This document shows, in pieces, positions 25,074-33,816 of a stretch of 64,000 nucleotides of DNA. The position numbers were made by a program, and so were the translations under genes. The first letter of the stretch is position 1; each line of letters opens with the position of its first letter. This DNA comes from Spongisporangium articulatum (GTDB lineage: Bacteria; Actinomycetota; Actinomycetes; Actinomycetales; Kineosporiaceae). Location of the stretch: NCBI RefSeq assembly GCF_044465595.1, contig NZ_JBITLV010000004.1:186001-250000 (forward strand), written 5' to 3'. Under the pieces are notes generated by a model, which worked only from the letters and a program-made list of their open reading frames with translations, had not been told where the DNA came from and ran no database searches.

Positions 25074-25124
25074 CGGGGAGCCTTCGGGCTCCACCGACCG
25101 ACGTACCAGGACTAGAGGTGAGAA

Positions 25125-25349
25125 GTGAGCAGCGCGTCATCGACGACGAAGAGCCGTCGCGGCGGCCCCTTGCTGTTCCTGCGGCAGGTCGTCGCGGAGC
25201 TGCGCAAGGTCGTCCGGCCGACGCGGACGGAGCTGATCACCTACACGTCGGTCGTGCTCGTCTTCGTCTTGGCCGTCATGACCTACGTGTCGGTTCTGGA
25301 CTTCGGCCTGGGGCACCTCGTGCTCTGGGCGTTCGGCGGGAACGGCTGA
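25125..25349 (+). CDS. secE: Preprotein translocase subunit SecE
   Basis: This is a 74-residue short-form SecE, a clamp subunit of the SecYEG channel. An amphipathic segment FLRQVVAELRKVVRPTRTEL precedes a single transmembrane helix at about residues 43-65. The GTG start has GAGGTGAG upstream. It is followed by nusG after a GC-rich spacer with a CGGCCGCC/GGCGGCCG hairpin at 25381-25400. Confidence 0.95.
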   Translation: MSSASSTTKSRRGGPLLFLRQVVAELRKVVRPTRTELITYTSVVLVFVLAVMTYVSVLDFGLGHLVLWAFGGNG

Positions 25350-25448
25350 GGTCGTTCCGCCCGGCCGGCAGCGCCGGGCCCGGCCGCCCCTCGGCGGCCG
25401 TGAAAGCCCCTCGGGGCGGACAGTACGAAAGGGAACAGGGACTACACC

Positions 25449-26210
25449 GTGTCCGATGAGTACCCGCAGGACGCTGCGGAGACCGAGCTCGACGCGCCCG
25501 GCGACACCGTCGTCGAGACCGAAGCACCCGACGAGGCCGGGGAGGCGGAGTCCGCGGAGTCCGCGGAGTCCGTGGACGGGGCGGCCGACGCGCCCGCCGA
25601 GGGTGACGAGGAGCCCGGTGACCCGGTCGAGGAGTTCAAGGCCGGCCTGCGCCGCGCCCTCGGCGACTGGTACGTCATCAACTCCTACGCGGGGTACGAG
25701 AACCGCGTGAAGGCGAACCTGGAGAACCGCATCGGCAGCCTCAACATGGAGGACTACATCTTCCAGGTCGAGGTGCCCATGGAGGAGGTCCGGGAGATCA
25801 AGAACGGCGTGCCCAAGCAGGTCAAGCGCGTCCGCATCCCCGGGTACGTCCTGGTCCGGATGGACCTCACCGACGAGTCGTGGGGCGCCGTGCGGCACAC
25901 CCCGGGCGTCACCGGGTTCGTCGGCCACACGCACCAGCCCGTCCCGCTGAACCTCGACGAGGTCTTCTCGATGCTGGCCCCGTCGCTGGAACAGCCGGAG
26001 GCCGTGAAGAGTTCCGTCACCAAGACCGAGGTCAAGGTCGTCGACTTCGAGGTCGGCGAGACCGTGACGGTCATGGAGGGGCCCTTCGAGACCCTTCCGG
26101 CGACCATCTCCGAGATCAACGCCGACAGCCAGAAGCTCAAGGTGCTGGTCTCGATCTTCGGTCGCGAGACCCCCGTCGAACTGTCGTTCGGCGACGTCTC
26201 CAAGATCTGA
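25449..26210 (+). CDS. nusG: Transcription termination/antitermination factor NusG
   Basis: NusG binds RNA polymerase and modulates pausing, Rho termination and coupling to ribosomes. The 253-residue protein has an NGN domain beginning DWYVINSYAGYENRVKANLE near residue 76 and a C-terminal KOW domain (VGETVTVMEGPFETLPATI). About 60 acidic, low-complexity residues precede the NGN domain. They include a threefold 9-bp tandem repeat encoding Ala/Glu/Ser at 25545-25571. Such acidic extensions are usual in actinomycetes, but the repeat is local. The GTG at 25449 was chosen. Confidence 0.96.
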   Translation: MSDEYPQDAAETELDAPGDTVVETEAPDEAGEAESAESAESVDGAADAPAEGDEEPGDPVEEFKAGLRRALGDWYVINSYAGYENRVKANLENRIGSLNMEDYIFQVEVPMEEVREIKNGVPKQVKRVRIPGYVLVRMDLTDESWGAVRHTPGVTGFVGHTHQPVPLNLDEVFSMLAPSLEQPEAVKSSVTKTEVKVVDFEVGETVTVMEGPFETLPATISEINADSQKLKVLVSIFGRETPVELSFGDVSKI

Positions 26211-26252
26211 TCCACCAGCCCACCAGCAAGCACCCGCAACTGAAGGAAAGTC

Positions 26253-26684
26253 ATGCCCCCCAAGAAGAAGGTCGCAGGTCTGATCAAGCTTCAGATCAAC
26301 GCCGGCCAGGCCACCCCCGCCCCGCCGATCGGGCCCGCGCTCGGTCAGCACGGCGTGAACATCATGGAGTTCTGCAAGGCGTACAACGCCGCGACGGAGT
26401 CGCAGCGCGGCAACGTCATCCCGGTCGAGATCACGGTGTACGAGGACCGCTCGTTCACCTTCATCACCAAGACCCCGCCCGCCGCCGAGCTGATCAAGAA
26501 GGCCGCCGGCGTCGCCAAGGGTTCCGGTGAGCCGCACAAGACCAAGGTCGCCCGGCTCACCAACGACCAGGTGCGCGAGATCGCCCAGCAGAAGCTGGAA
26601 GACCTCAACGCCAACGACCTCGACGCGGCGAGCAAGATCATCGCCGGTACCGCCCGCTCGATGGGCATCACCGTCGAGGGCTGA
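26253..26684 (+). CDS. rplK: 50S ribosomal protein uL11
   Basis: uL11 is a 143-residue component of the GTPase-associated centre with 23S rRNA helices 43/44. It shows [20 protein letters not shown] and the C-terminal rRNA-binding [25 protein letters not shown] lies just upstream of the ATG. It sits 42 bp after nusG and 86 bp before rplA, the standard order. Confidence 0.98.
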
Positions 26685-26770
26685 GCGTCACCCCTCCAGC
26701 AACACCCCGAACCACGTGGAAGGGCCGAGCGCGGCCCGTCACACCACACCTACAGGAGCAGTGAGTAGTC

Positions 26771-27487
26771 ATGAAGCGCAGCAAGGCCTACCGCGCCGCC
26801 GCGGAGAAGATCGACGGCGACACCCTCTACAGCCCGCTGAGCGCCGTCCGGCTGGCCAAGGAGACCTCGACCACCAAGTACGACGCGACCGTCGAGGTCG
26901 CGTTCCGGCTGGGCGTCGACCCCCGCAAGGCGGACCAGATGGTCCGCGGCACCGTGAACCTGCCGCACGGCACCGGGAAGACCGCGCGGGTGCTGGTCTT
27001 CGCCACCGGTGAGCGGGCCCAGCAGGCCGAGGCCGCGGGTGCCGACTGGGTGGGTTCGGACGACCTGCTCGCCAAGATCCAGGGCGGCTGGACCGACTTC
27101 GACGCCGTCGTGGCCACCCCCGACCTGATGGGCAAGGTCGGTCGGCTCGGCAAGGTGCTCGGCCCGCGCGGCCTGATGCCGAACCCCAAGACCGGCACGG
27201 TCACCATGGACGTCGCCAAGGCGGTCGAGGAGATCAAGGGCGGCAAGATCGAGTTCCGCGTCGACAAGCACTCCAACCTCCACTTCATCATCGGCAAGTC
27301 GTCGTTCTCCGAGGAAGCCCTCATCCAGAACTACGCCGCCGCGCTCGAGGAGGTGCTGCGGCTCAAGCCGTCCGCCGCCAAGGGCCGGTACCTGAAGAAG
27401 GCCACCATCACCACCACGATGGGCCCCGGCATCCCGGTCGACCCGAACCGCACCCGTGCGCTCGAGTCCGAGGACGCCACCGTCTGA
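26771..27487 (+). CDS. rplA: 50S ribosomal protein uL1
   Basis: uL1 is the 238-residue protein of the L1 stalk involved in release of deacylated tRNA. Landmarks are the signature LGKVLGPRGLMPNPKTGTV at about residues 129-147 and the RNA-binding KGGKIEFRVDKHSNLHFIIG. An AGGAGCAGTGAG site precedes the ATG. The gene ends 18 bp before repeat R3, so the rplKA transcript probably ends there. Confidence 0.98.
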   Translation: MKRSKAYRAAAEKIDGDTLYSPLSAVRLAKETSTTKYDATVEVAFRLGVDPRKADQMVRGTVNLPHGTGKTARVLVFATGERAQQAEAAGADWVGSDDLLAKIQGGWTDFDAVVATPDLMGKVGRLGKVLGPRGLMPNPKTGTVTMDVAKAVEEIKGGKIEFRVDKHSNLHFIIGKSSFSEEALIQNYAAALEEVLRLKPSAAKGRYLKKATITTTMGPGIPVDPNRTRALESEDATV

Positions 27488-27502
27488 GGCAGCAGCCCAT
27501 CT

Positions 27503-27580
27503 GCGGTGATCATGCAGAAAGGCCCCCTGGTCCCCGTCGCGTCCCCGCGGATGCGGCGCCCCCAGGGGGCCTTTCTGCAT
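27503..27580. repeat. Long inverted repeat R3 (GTGATCATGCA family) after rplA
   Basis: The perfect 19-bp arms ATGCAGAAAGGCCCCCTGG (27512-27530) and its complement (27562-27580) are preceded by GCGGTGATC on the left only. The element lies just after rplA and before an unrelated lipoprotein gene, so it most likely terminates the rplKA transcript. Confidence 0.8.
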
Positions 27581-27689
27581 GTCCGTCGGCGTGGCCGCCT
27601 CCTCCCGAGCCGCACCATTTCGCTACTTGTGGGTAATGTGGCCGGGGTTCTCGACCCGCCGCCGTGACGAGGAAGAAGGAGGGGCACGG

Positions 27690-28568
27690 ATGCCCGCCCG
27701 CCGTTACCGGAACACGCTCGTGAGCGCGCTCGCGGCGTCCGCCGTCGCCCTGGCCGGCTGCAGCAGTGGCTCCCACCCCGCGCCCACGACCTCCACGTAC
27801 GACCCGGTGGGCTCCGCCGGCGCGGGCACCGCCCCCGCGGCCTCACTGAGCCCGGTGCCCACCGGCCAGAGCATCGCCGGGGCCAAGGTCGCCGGGGCGA
27901 TCCGGCTCGGGCTCGGCCCCCAGGTCTCGGCCAAGGTCAGGACCCGGGTCGTCGGCGGCATCGGCGCCTCCGACACCACCGCCCAGGGCGGGGACGGGGC
28001 CCTGACCGGCACCGAGACGTCCCTGCGCACCCAGCTCGACGTGCGGCAGGGCGGCCAGACCCTCCGCGTGATCAGCACCCCCGACACGGTCTACATCCGC
28101 GGCCTGCTCGGTGGTACGACGTGGGCCCGGACGACTTCGGGGCTCAGCGGTACCACCACCACCCTCGGCGGTCAGTTCCGGGCCCAGACCGACCTCGCGA
28201 ACCCGTGGCGCACGCTGCCCGCGCTGACCGCCGCGACCTCGGTGCTCAGCGTCGGGCCGACCACGCTGAAGGGCACCCCGGTGAGCAGCTACAAGCTGAC
28301 GCTGCGCCCGCAGGACTCGTTCGGGCTGCTGTCGCCCGAGCAGCGCACGCCCGACCTGAAGAAGGCGTTCCAGCAGCTCAAGACGGTGCTCACGGTCAGC
28401 CTCGACCGGTCCGGGCACCCGCTGCGCGTGGTGACCCGGGTCAGCGGTACCGCCACCGTCGGCGGCTCCCGCCAGCGGATCGACCAGACCACCACGGTCA
28501 CCTACTCCGCGTGGGGCTCCTCGGTCGACATCGCCACGCCGCGCTCCGCCCGCAACCTCGACGCCTGA
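27690..28568 (+). CDS. LppX/LprG-type lipoprotein A
   Basis: This is a 292-residue lipoprotein precursor with signal peptide and lipobox LAGC near residue 21, then a Ser/Thr/Pro-rich linker and a half-barrel-like domain of the LppX_LprAFG type. Proteins of this family have hydrophobic cavities and carry lipids toward the cell surface. Support comes from VYIRGLLGGTTWARTTSG, a central KGTPVSSYKLTL and the terminal YSAWGSSVDIATP. The ATG at 27690 follows AGGAAGAAGGAGGGG. A paralogue follows 58 bp downstream. Confidence 0.75.
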   Translation: MPARRYRNTLVSALAASAVALAGCSSGSHPAPTTSTYDPVGSAGAGTAPAASLSPVPTGQSIAGAKVAGAIRLGLGPQVSAKVRTRVVGGIGASDTTAQGGDGALTGTETSLRTQLDVRQGGQTLRVISTPDTVYIRGLLGGTTWARTTSGLSGTTTTLGGQFRAQTDLANPWRTLPALTAATSVLSVGPTTLKGTPVSSYKLTLRPQDSFGLLSPEQRTPDLKKAFQQLKTVLTVSLDRSGHPLRVVTRVSGTATVGGSRQRIDQTTTVTYSAWGSSVDIATPRSARNLDA

Positions 28569-28626
28569 TCCGGCGTGCTCCACCCCTGACCGACTCCTGA
28601 ACCACCGACGCTCCAGGAGGGCTCCG

Positions 28627-29514
28627 ATGCACGTCCCGAAGTCGCTGCGCGCCCCCGCGGGCGCCGTCCTCGCCCTGCTCCCGATGGTCCTGCTGGCCGC
28701 CTGCGGCGGCGGGTCCGACGAGACCGGCGGGACGACGTCCGTCCCGCTGCCGCCCTCCGCCTCGGTGGCGGCGAGCGCGAGTGCCGTCCCGAGCGCGACG
28801 CCGTCGGCGTCCGCGCCCAGCGCACCCGGGGCCAGCCCGTTGCCGACCGCGAAGTCCGTGAAGCTGGCCGGGTCCGCGCTGGCCGCCACCGTGACCGCGG
28901 CCGCCCGCCGGGACAAGACCGTGAAGTCCTCGGTCGACGTGAGCGGGCCGCTCTCCGTCGAGGGGAAGGGGGCGGGGCAGCAGGGCGGGCCGAAGCTCGA
29001 GTTCGGCGGCACCCTCACCGGCGGCAAGAAGATCTCCGTCGTCCGGCTCGGCGACACCGCCTACCTGAAGCTGCCCGGAGCCTCGTCCTGGTACGAGGTC
29101 GACGTCGACGGCGAAGCGGGCATGGACGGCACCTACCGGACGACGTTCTCGGGCTACGAGGTGCCCGAGAACCTGACCGCGGTGGCCAAGGTGCTGAAGA
29201 AGATGGGCACGTTCACCGTCGCGGGGCCGGCCACGGTGTCGGGCCTGGCCACGACCAAGTACACGGTCCGCACGAGCGCGACCAAGGCGTCGGCGTTGTT
29301 GCCGCCCGCCTACCAGCCCGTGAACCCGACCCGGATGAAGCAGGGCCGGGCCACGGTCACGGCCTGGGTCGATGCGCAGGGGCGGCTGGTGCGGGTGACT
29401 TCCGTGGCGTCGATCCCCAGCACCAAGCAGATCTCGCTCAAGATCACCTACTCAGGCTGGGGCGGGGCCGTCGACGTCGCCGCGCCCCCGGCCGGGCAGG
29501 TCACCCGCCTCTGA
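28627..29514 (+). CDS. LppX/LprG-type lipoprotein B
   Basis: This is a 295-residue paralogue of the preceding lipoprotein with lipobox LLAAC at about residues 21-25, a long Ala/Ser/Pro linker to residue 70, then the same fold. Matching points are TAYLKLPGASSWYEVDV, TVSGLATTKYTVRT and the end ITYSGWGGAVDVAAP. CCAGGAGGG lies ahead of the ATG. The pair may carry related lipids or glycolipids to the cell surface. The role is inferred from the family only. Confidence 0.75.
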   Translation: MHVPKSLRAPAGAVLALLPMVLLAACGGGSDETGGTTSVPLPPSASVAASASAVPSATPSASAPSAPGASPLPTAKSVKLAGSALAATVTAAARRDKTVKSSVDVSGPLSVEGKGAGQQGGPKLEFGGTLTGGKKISVVRLGDTAYLKLPGASSWYEVDVDGEAGMDGTYRTTFSGYEVPENLTAVAKVLKKMGTFTVAGPATVSGLATTKYTVRTSATKASALLPPAYQPVNPTRMKQGRATVTAWVDAQGRLVRVTSVASIPSTKQISLKITYSGWGGAVDVAAPPAGQVTRL

Positions 29515-29668
29515 TCCGCGCCGTGACCGCACCCCACGGTCTGTGCAACGCGGTCGCGGGGCCGCCACGCTACGATCGTCGCGATCACCGCCCAGGTGCC
29601 CGTCGAGTCTCCGGCGAGCGGCCGGGCGGTGCGGGAACCCACCGGGGCATGACTGGGCCGGAGGCTTG

Positions 29669-30865
29669 GTGTTCGAGGCGGAACCTGTGGGCTTGCACGT
29701 CGAGGCCGACGACGGGCGGCTCCTGCTCGTCGAGGACGACGACGGCGATGCCCTGCTGGTCGAGGAGATGCTCGACCTACCGGCCGGCGGGCACGGTCTG
29801 ACCCGTGTCCGGACCCTGGCGCAGGCGCAGGACGCGCTGGCGTCGGAGCCGTTCAGCTGCGTGCTGCTCGACCTCGGGCTGCCCGACGGGCGCGGGCTCG
29901 AGGTCCTGGACGCCGTGCTCGGCATGGGTCATCCGGTGGCCGTGATCTGCTTCACCGGCCTGGACGACGAGCGCTCGGGCGCCGCGGCGGTCGCCGCCGG
30001 CGCGCAGGACTACCTGGTCAAGGGCCGCGTGGACGGCGAACTGCTGCGCCGATCGATCCGCTACGCGGTGGAGCGCCGCCGCTCGGAGGAGCAGCAGCGC
30101 CAGCTGTACGTGAGCCGGTTGCGGGCCGAGGAGAACGCCCGGCTGGAACGCGGCCTGCTGCCGCTGACCCAGACCCGGGACGTGGCGCTGCGGGTCAGCA
30201 CCCGGTACCGCCCGCGCGAGGGCGAACTGCTCGGCGGCGACTTCTACGACGTCGTGGAGAGCGCCGACGGGCGGGTGTTCGTGCTGCTCGGGGACGTCGC
30301 GGGGCACGGCCCCGACGAGGCGGCGCTGGGGGTCAGCCTGCGGATCGCGTGGCGGGCCCTCGTGCTGGCCGGCGTCCAGGCCGACCGGCTGTTCCCCGTG
30401 CTGGAGGACGTGCTGATCCGGGAGCGCCGCTCGGAGGAGATCTTCGTCCAGGCCAGCATGCTGGTGATCGACTCCGACCGGCTGAGCGCGACGCTCTGGC
30501 TGGCCGGTCACCTGCCCCCGATCACGCTCGACCCCGAACCCGCCGAACTGCCCAGCGACCCGGCCACCGCTCCGCTCGGCCTGCTCGCCCCCGGGGCGTG
30601 GACGGGCCGGCGGCTGCCGTTGGCCGCCCAGTGGCGGCTGGTGCTCTACACGGACGGCCTGGTCGAGGGCAGCCGCGCCCCGGGCGCCTCGCAGGTCCTC
30701 GGCGTCCGGGGGCTGCTGGAGTTCGCCCGCGACGCCCGTAGCCGGGCCGAGGTGGCGGACGCCGTGGAGGACCTGCTCGACCGGGTGCAGCGGGCCCACG
30801 GTGGGGCGATGCCGGACGACGTCGCGGTGGTCGCCCTGCAGTGGCCCGCACCGGGTCCCCGGTGA
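29669..30865 (+). CDS. Response regulator with PP2C (SpoIIE/RsbU-type) phosphatase output
   Basis: This is a 398-residue protein with a receiver domain at about 17-135, phosphoacceptor Asp68 in LLDLGLPDGRG, acidic pocket LLVEDDD and Lys in DYLVKG. A linker helix leads to a PP2C phosphatase from about residue 165 with metal-binding boxes GGDFYDVVE and LLGDVAGHG and the late TDGLVEG and PDDVAVV. Such proteins dephosphorylate anti-sigma-factor antagonists in general stress signalling. The GTG at 29669 has GGAGG 5 nt upstream. The histidine kinase follows 22 bp later and is its likely partner. Confidence 0.85.
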   Translation: MFEAEPVGLHVEADDGRLLLVEDDDGDALLVEEMLDLPAGGHGLTRVRTLAQAQDALASEPFSCVLLDLGLPDGRGLEVLDAVLGMGHPVAVICFTGLDDERSGAAAVAAGAQDYLVKGRVDGELLRRSIRYAVERRRSEEQQRQLYVSRLRAEENARLERGLLPLTQTRDVALRVSTRYRPREGELLGGDFYDVVESADGRVFVLLGDVAGHGPDEAALGVSLRIAWRALVLAGVQADRLFPVLEDVLIRERRSEEIFVQASMLVIDSDRLSATLWLAGHLPPITLDPEPAELPSDPATAPLGLLAPGAWTGRRLPLAAQWRLVLYTDGLVEGSRAPGASQVLGVRGLLEFARDARSRAEVADAVEDLLDRVQRAHGGAMPDDVAVVALQWPAPGPR

Positions 30866-30887
30866 CCTCGGTGACCTCGGTGACTTC

Positions 30888-32510
30888 GTGAGGGCCCCCC
30901 GGATCGGCCTGCGGGCCCGGATCGGCATCGCGATCCTGTCCACGATCGCCCTGCTGCTGATCGTCGTCGTCGGCGGTGGGGTCCGGCTGGTGCAGACCCA
31001 GCGGCAGCAGACGTACGTGATCGACGACTTCTATGCCGCGCTGCGCAGCTCCCAGGCCTACTTCATCAACATGCTCGACACCGAGACGGCGGTGCGCGGG
31101 TACGAGCTGACCCGCGAGGAGAGCGCGCTCGACCCGATGCGTAAGGCCGGGACGCCGGAGTCCGCGAACCTGGTGCAGGTCGTGCAGGCCAGCGTCCCGC
31201 AGGAGACGCAGCTGATCGCCAAGGCCCGCGACATGGACCTGCTCGGCCGGCGCTGGTACTACGGCTGGGCGGTTCCGACCGTGGCCACGATCCGGGCGGG
31301 CGGGACGCTCAGCGACGGGCGGATCGACGAGGGCAAGGCGCAGTTCGACGAGTTCCGTGTGGCCTACGAGGACTACATCACGGTCGCGCGAAGCCAGCGC
31401 GCCGTGGCCAACGACCAGTTGCGGGCCCTGACCAACAAGCTGTTCTTCGCCGTACTCGCCGAGGTGCTGATCGCGGCGATCGCGGCCTTCATGCTGTGGC
31501 GGCTGCTGCGCCGCTGGGTGAACAAGCCGATGGCCGAGCTGGCGGGGGAGGTGCGCACGGTCAGCGGCGGCGCGTTCGAGCACGCCGTCACCACGACCGG
31601 TCCGCCCGAGTTCGTGGCTCTCGGCCAGGACGTCGAACGGATGCGCAAGCTGCTGGTGGAGCAGATCGCCCAGGTCGAGGCGGCCGGGGTGGAGATCCGC
31701 GAGGCGCACGCCCGGCTGGAGCAGCAGGCGGAGGACCTGCAGCGGTCGAACCGGGACCTCGAGCAGTTCGCCTACGTCGCGTCGCACGACCTGCAGGAGC
31801 CGCTGCGCAAGGTGGCCTCGTTCTGCCAGCTCCTGCAGCGCCGCTACGCCGACCAGCTCGACGAGCGGGCCGACCAGTACATCCACTTCGCGGTCGACGG
31901 CGCCAAGCGCATGCAGCAGCTGATCAACGACCTGTTGGACTTCTCCCGCGTCGGCCGACAGGCCGCCGAGATGTCGACGGTGTCGATGGAGGAGTGCCTG
32001 GCCCAGGCCCTCGGGCACCTGGAGTCCGCCGTCGAGGCATCGGGGGCCGAGGTGACCTCCGACCCCCTGCCCGAGGTGCGTGGCGAGCGGGGTCTCCTGG
32101 TGCAGCTGCTGCAGAATCTCATCGGCAACGCCATCAAGTTCCGCTCCGAGGACGCGCCCCGCGTACACATCGGGGTCCGTCAGACCGGCGCCCGGTGGGA
32201 GTTCACCTGCTCCGACAACGGCATCGGGATCGATCCGGCCTACAGCGAACGGGTTTTCATGATCTTCCAGCGATTGCACCCGAAGGACGAGTACACCGGC
32301 ACCGGCATCGGTCTCGCCCTGTGCAAACGCATCGTCGAGTACCACGGCGGGCGGATCTGGATCGTCGACGACCACGAGGAGGGGCTGGGCGGGACGACGA
32401 TCCGCTGGACGATCCCCGCGGCCGCCGAGACGCCCGTCCGCGCTCCGGTCGACTTCTCCACGGCCCGCGGTGCGGCGCCCTCGGGGGCGACGCGGAGCGT
32501 CGCCGGATGA
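30888..32510 (+). CDS. CHASE3-HAMP sensor histidine kinase
   Basis: This is a 540-residue membrane kinase. A first transmembrane helix (about 10-33) is followed by an extracytoplasmic CHASE3-like four-helix region (TETAVRGYELTREE) and a second helix at about 185-208. Next come a HAMP segment and coiled coil, and the H-box FAYVASHDLQEPLRKV of the phytochrome-type HisKA class. The ATPase boxes are LIGNAIKFR, DNGIGIDPAYSERVF and TGTGIGLALCKRI. The GTG at 30888 immediately follows three 9-bp repeats (GGTGACCTC) and has no Shine-Dalgarno. It overlaps the next receiver gene by 4 nt. Confidence 0.85.
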   Translation: MRAPRIGLRARIGIAILSTIALLLIVVVGGGVRLVQTQRQQTYVIDDFYAALRSSQAYFINMLDTETAVRGYELTREESALDPMRKAGTPESANLVQVVQASVPQETQLIAKARDMDLLGRRWYYGWAVPTVATIRAGGTLSDGRIDEGKAQFDEFRVAYEDYITVARSQRAVANDQLRALTNKLFFAVLAEVLIAAIAAFMLWRLLRRWVNKPMAELAGEVRTVSGGAFEHAVTTTGPPEFVALGQDVERMRKLLVEQIAQVEAAGVEIREAHARLEQQAEDLQRSNRDLEQFAYVASHDLQEPLRKVASFCQLLQRRYADQLDERADQYIHFAVDGAKRMQQLINDLLDFSRVGRQAAEMSTVSMEECLAQALGHLESAVEASGAEVTSDPLPEVRGERGLLVQLLQNLIGNAIKFRSEDAPRVHIGVRQTGARWEFTCSDNGIGIDPAYSERVFMIFQRLHPKDEYTGTGIGLALCKRIVEYHGGRIWIVDDHEEGLGGTTIRWTIPAAAETPVRAPVDFSTARGAAPSGATRSVAG

Positions 32511-32941
32511 ACCGGCTCGTGATCGAGATCCTCCTGGTCGAGGACGACCCGGGCGACGTGCTGATGACCCGCGAGGCGTTCGCCGACAACAAGGTCGCCA
32601 ACCGGCTGCACGTGGTCAGCGACGGCGTCGACGCCGTGGCCTTCCTGCGCAAGGAGGGCAAGTACGCCGACGCCCCGACGCCCGACCTGGTGCTGCTCGA
32701 CCTCAACCTGCCCCGGATGGACGGCCGCGAGGTGCTGGCCACGGTCAAGGCCGACGAGGCGCTGCGCCAGATCCCTGTCGTGGTGCTGACGACGTCGGAG
32801 GCCGAGGAGGACGTGCTGCGCAGCTACGAACTGCACGCCAACGCCTTCGTGACCAAGCCGGTGGACTTCGAGCGGTTCATCGAGGTCGTGCGCAAGATCG
32901 ACGACTTCTTCGTCGGCGTGGTCCGGCTGCCGGGGCGTTGA
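32507..32941 (+). CDS. Single-domain response regulator (Rcp1-like)
   Basis: This 144-residue receiver has no output domain. Asp65 in LVLLDLNLPRMDG is the phosphoacceptor, the acidic pair lies in LLVEDDPGD, and Lys117 in FVTKPVD completes the site. The length and the insert KEGKYADAPTPD are typical of Rcp1-type receivers that work with phytochrome-class kinases, which matches the kinase just upstream. The start codon overlaps the kinase stop (ATGA), so the two are made together. Confidence 0.88.
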   Translation: MNRLVIEILLVEDDPGDVLMTREAFADNKVANRLHVVSDGVDAVAFLRKEGKYADAPTPDLVLLDLNLPRMDGREVLATVKADEALRQIPVVVLTTSEAEEDVLRSYELHANAFVTKPVDFERFIEVVRKIDDFFVGVVRLPGR

Positions 32942-32961
32942 GGCGGCCGCTGACCAGCGAT

Positions 32962-32991
32962 TTGGTGGGGGAGGCCCCTCTCACCTACTCT
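32962..32991 (+). promoter_or_regulatory. Candidate rplJL promoter
   Basis: TTGGTG (32962-32967), an 18-bp spacer and TACTCT (32986-32991) lie just ahead of the L10 leader. Transcription would begin near 32998, at the start of the conserved leader. Confidence 0.5.
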
Positions 32992-32994
32992 TGA

Positions 32995-33190
32995 CCGGTT
33001 GCCAGAGACCGCTGGTTCCTGCCCCCGGGCAGGCGAAGGTCCCGCGAGAGCGGGCGTCCCGCGCAGGTGAACGGAACGGCCCCCCGGTGGTGGCGCTCGT
33101 CGTCCCGCCAGGTTCTGCGGCTCCGTGCGCCTGCGCACGGAGCCTTCTTCGTTCCCGGTGGTCGAGGCGACGCAACCGACCCGGTTTGAA
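32995..33190 (+). ncRNA. Ribosomal protein L10 leader
   Basis: The 5' region of rplJL begins GGTTGCCAGAGACCGCTGGT, which matches the start of the actinobacterial L10 leader to which the L10-L12 complex binds to repress its own synthesis. A hairpin GGCTCCGTGCG/CGCACGGAGCC (33119-33144) followed by TTCTTC lies near its 3' end. The leader ends shortly before the AAGGAG site of rplJ. The boundaries are approximate. Confidence 0.75.
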
Positions 33191-33203
33191 CGAAGGAGAA
33201 CTC

Positions 33204-33788
33204 ATGGCGAGGGCCGACAAGGCTGCAGCGGTCGCCGAGCTGACCCAGAAGTTCCGGGAGTCCAACGCCGCCGTACTCACCGAGTACCGGGGTCTCACCG
33301 TGGCCCAGCTGGGCCAGCTGCGGGCGAGCATCAGGGGCAACGCGACCTACGCGGTCGTCAAGAACACCCTGACCGCCCTGGCCGCCAAGGAGGCCGGTGT
33401 CTCGGCCTTCGACGGCGCGCTGGCCGGCCCGAGCGCGGTCGCCTTCGTCACCGGGGACCCGGTGGAGACGGCGAAGAGCCTGCGTGACTTCGCGAAGGCG
33501 AACCCGGAACTGATCATCAAGGGCGGGGTGCTGGACGGCAACGCCCTCACCGCCGACGACATCCGCAAGCTGGCCGACCTGGAGTCCCGCGAGGTGCTCC
33601 TGGCCAAGCTGGCCGGCGCGATGAAGGCGTCGCTGAACCAGGCGGCCTACCTGTTCGTCGCACCGCTCTCGCAGGCCGCCCGCACGGTGGACGCCCTGCG
33701 TCTGAAGCAGGAGTCCGGCGCCCCGGCCCCTGCCCCGGAGTCCGACACGGAGTCCGCCCCCACCACCGAGGACACCCCCGAGGCCTGA
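33204..33788 (+). CDS. rplJ: 50S ribosomal protein uL10
   Basis: uL10 is the 194-residue base of the L7/L12 stalk. It contains LTEYRGLTVAQLGQLR, the RNA-binding YAVVKNTLTALAAKEAG and the C-terminal helix region where L12 dimers attach. The last 20 residues are Pro/Glu-rich. The ATG has AAGGAG at ideal spacing. It is followed by rplL after 28 bp. Confidence 0.97.
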   Translation: MARADKAAAVAELTQKFRESNAAVLTEYRGLTVAQLGQLRASIRGNATYAVVKNTLTALAAKEAGVSAFDGALAGPSAVAFVTGDPVETAKSLRDFAKANPELIIKGGVLDGNALTADDIRKLADLESREVLLAKLAGAMKASLNQAAYLFVAPLSQAARTVDALRLKQESGAPAPAPESDTESAPTTEDTPEA

Positions 33789-33816
33789 GGCCGCGGGAGC
33801 ACGAAAGGGAATCATC

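Noticed and set aside
24134..25459. A 441-codon plus-strand frame across aspC and tRNA-Trp
   Set aside because: It runs antisense to aspC and then through a tRNA and secE in the wrong frame, with no protein-like pattern.
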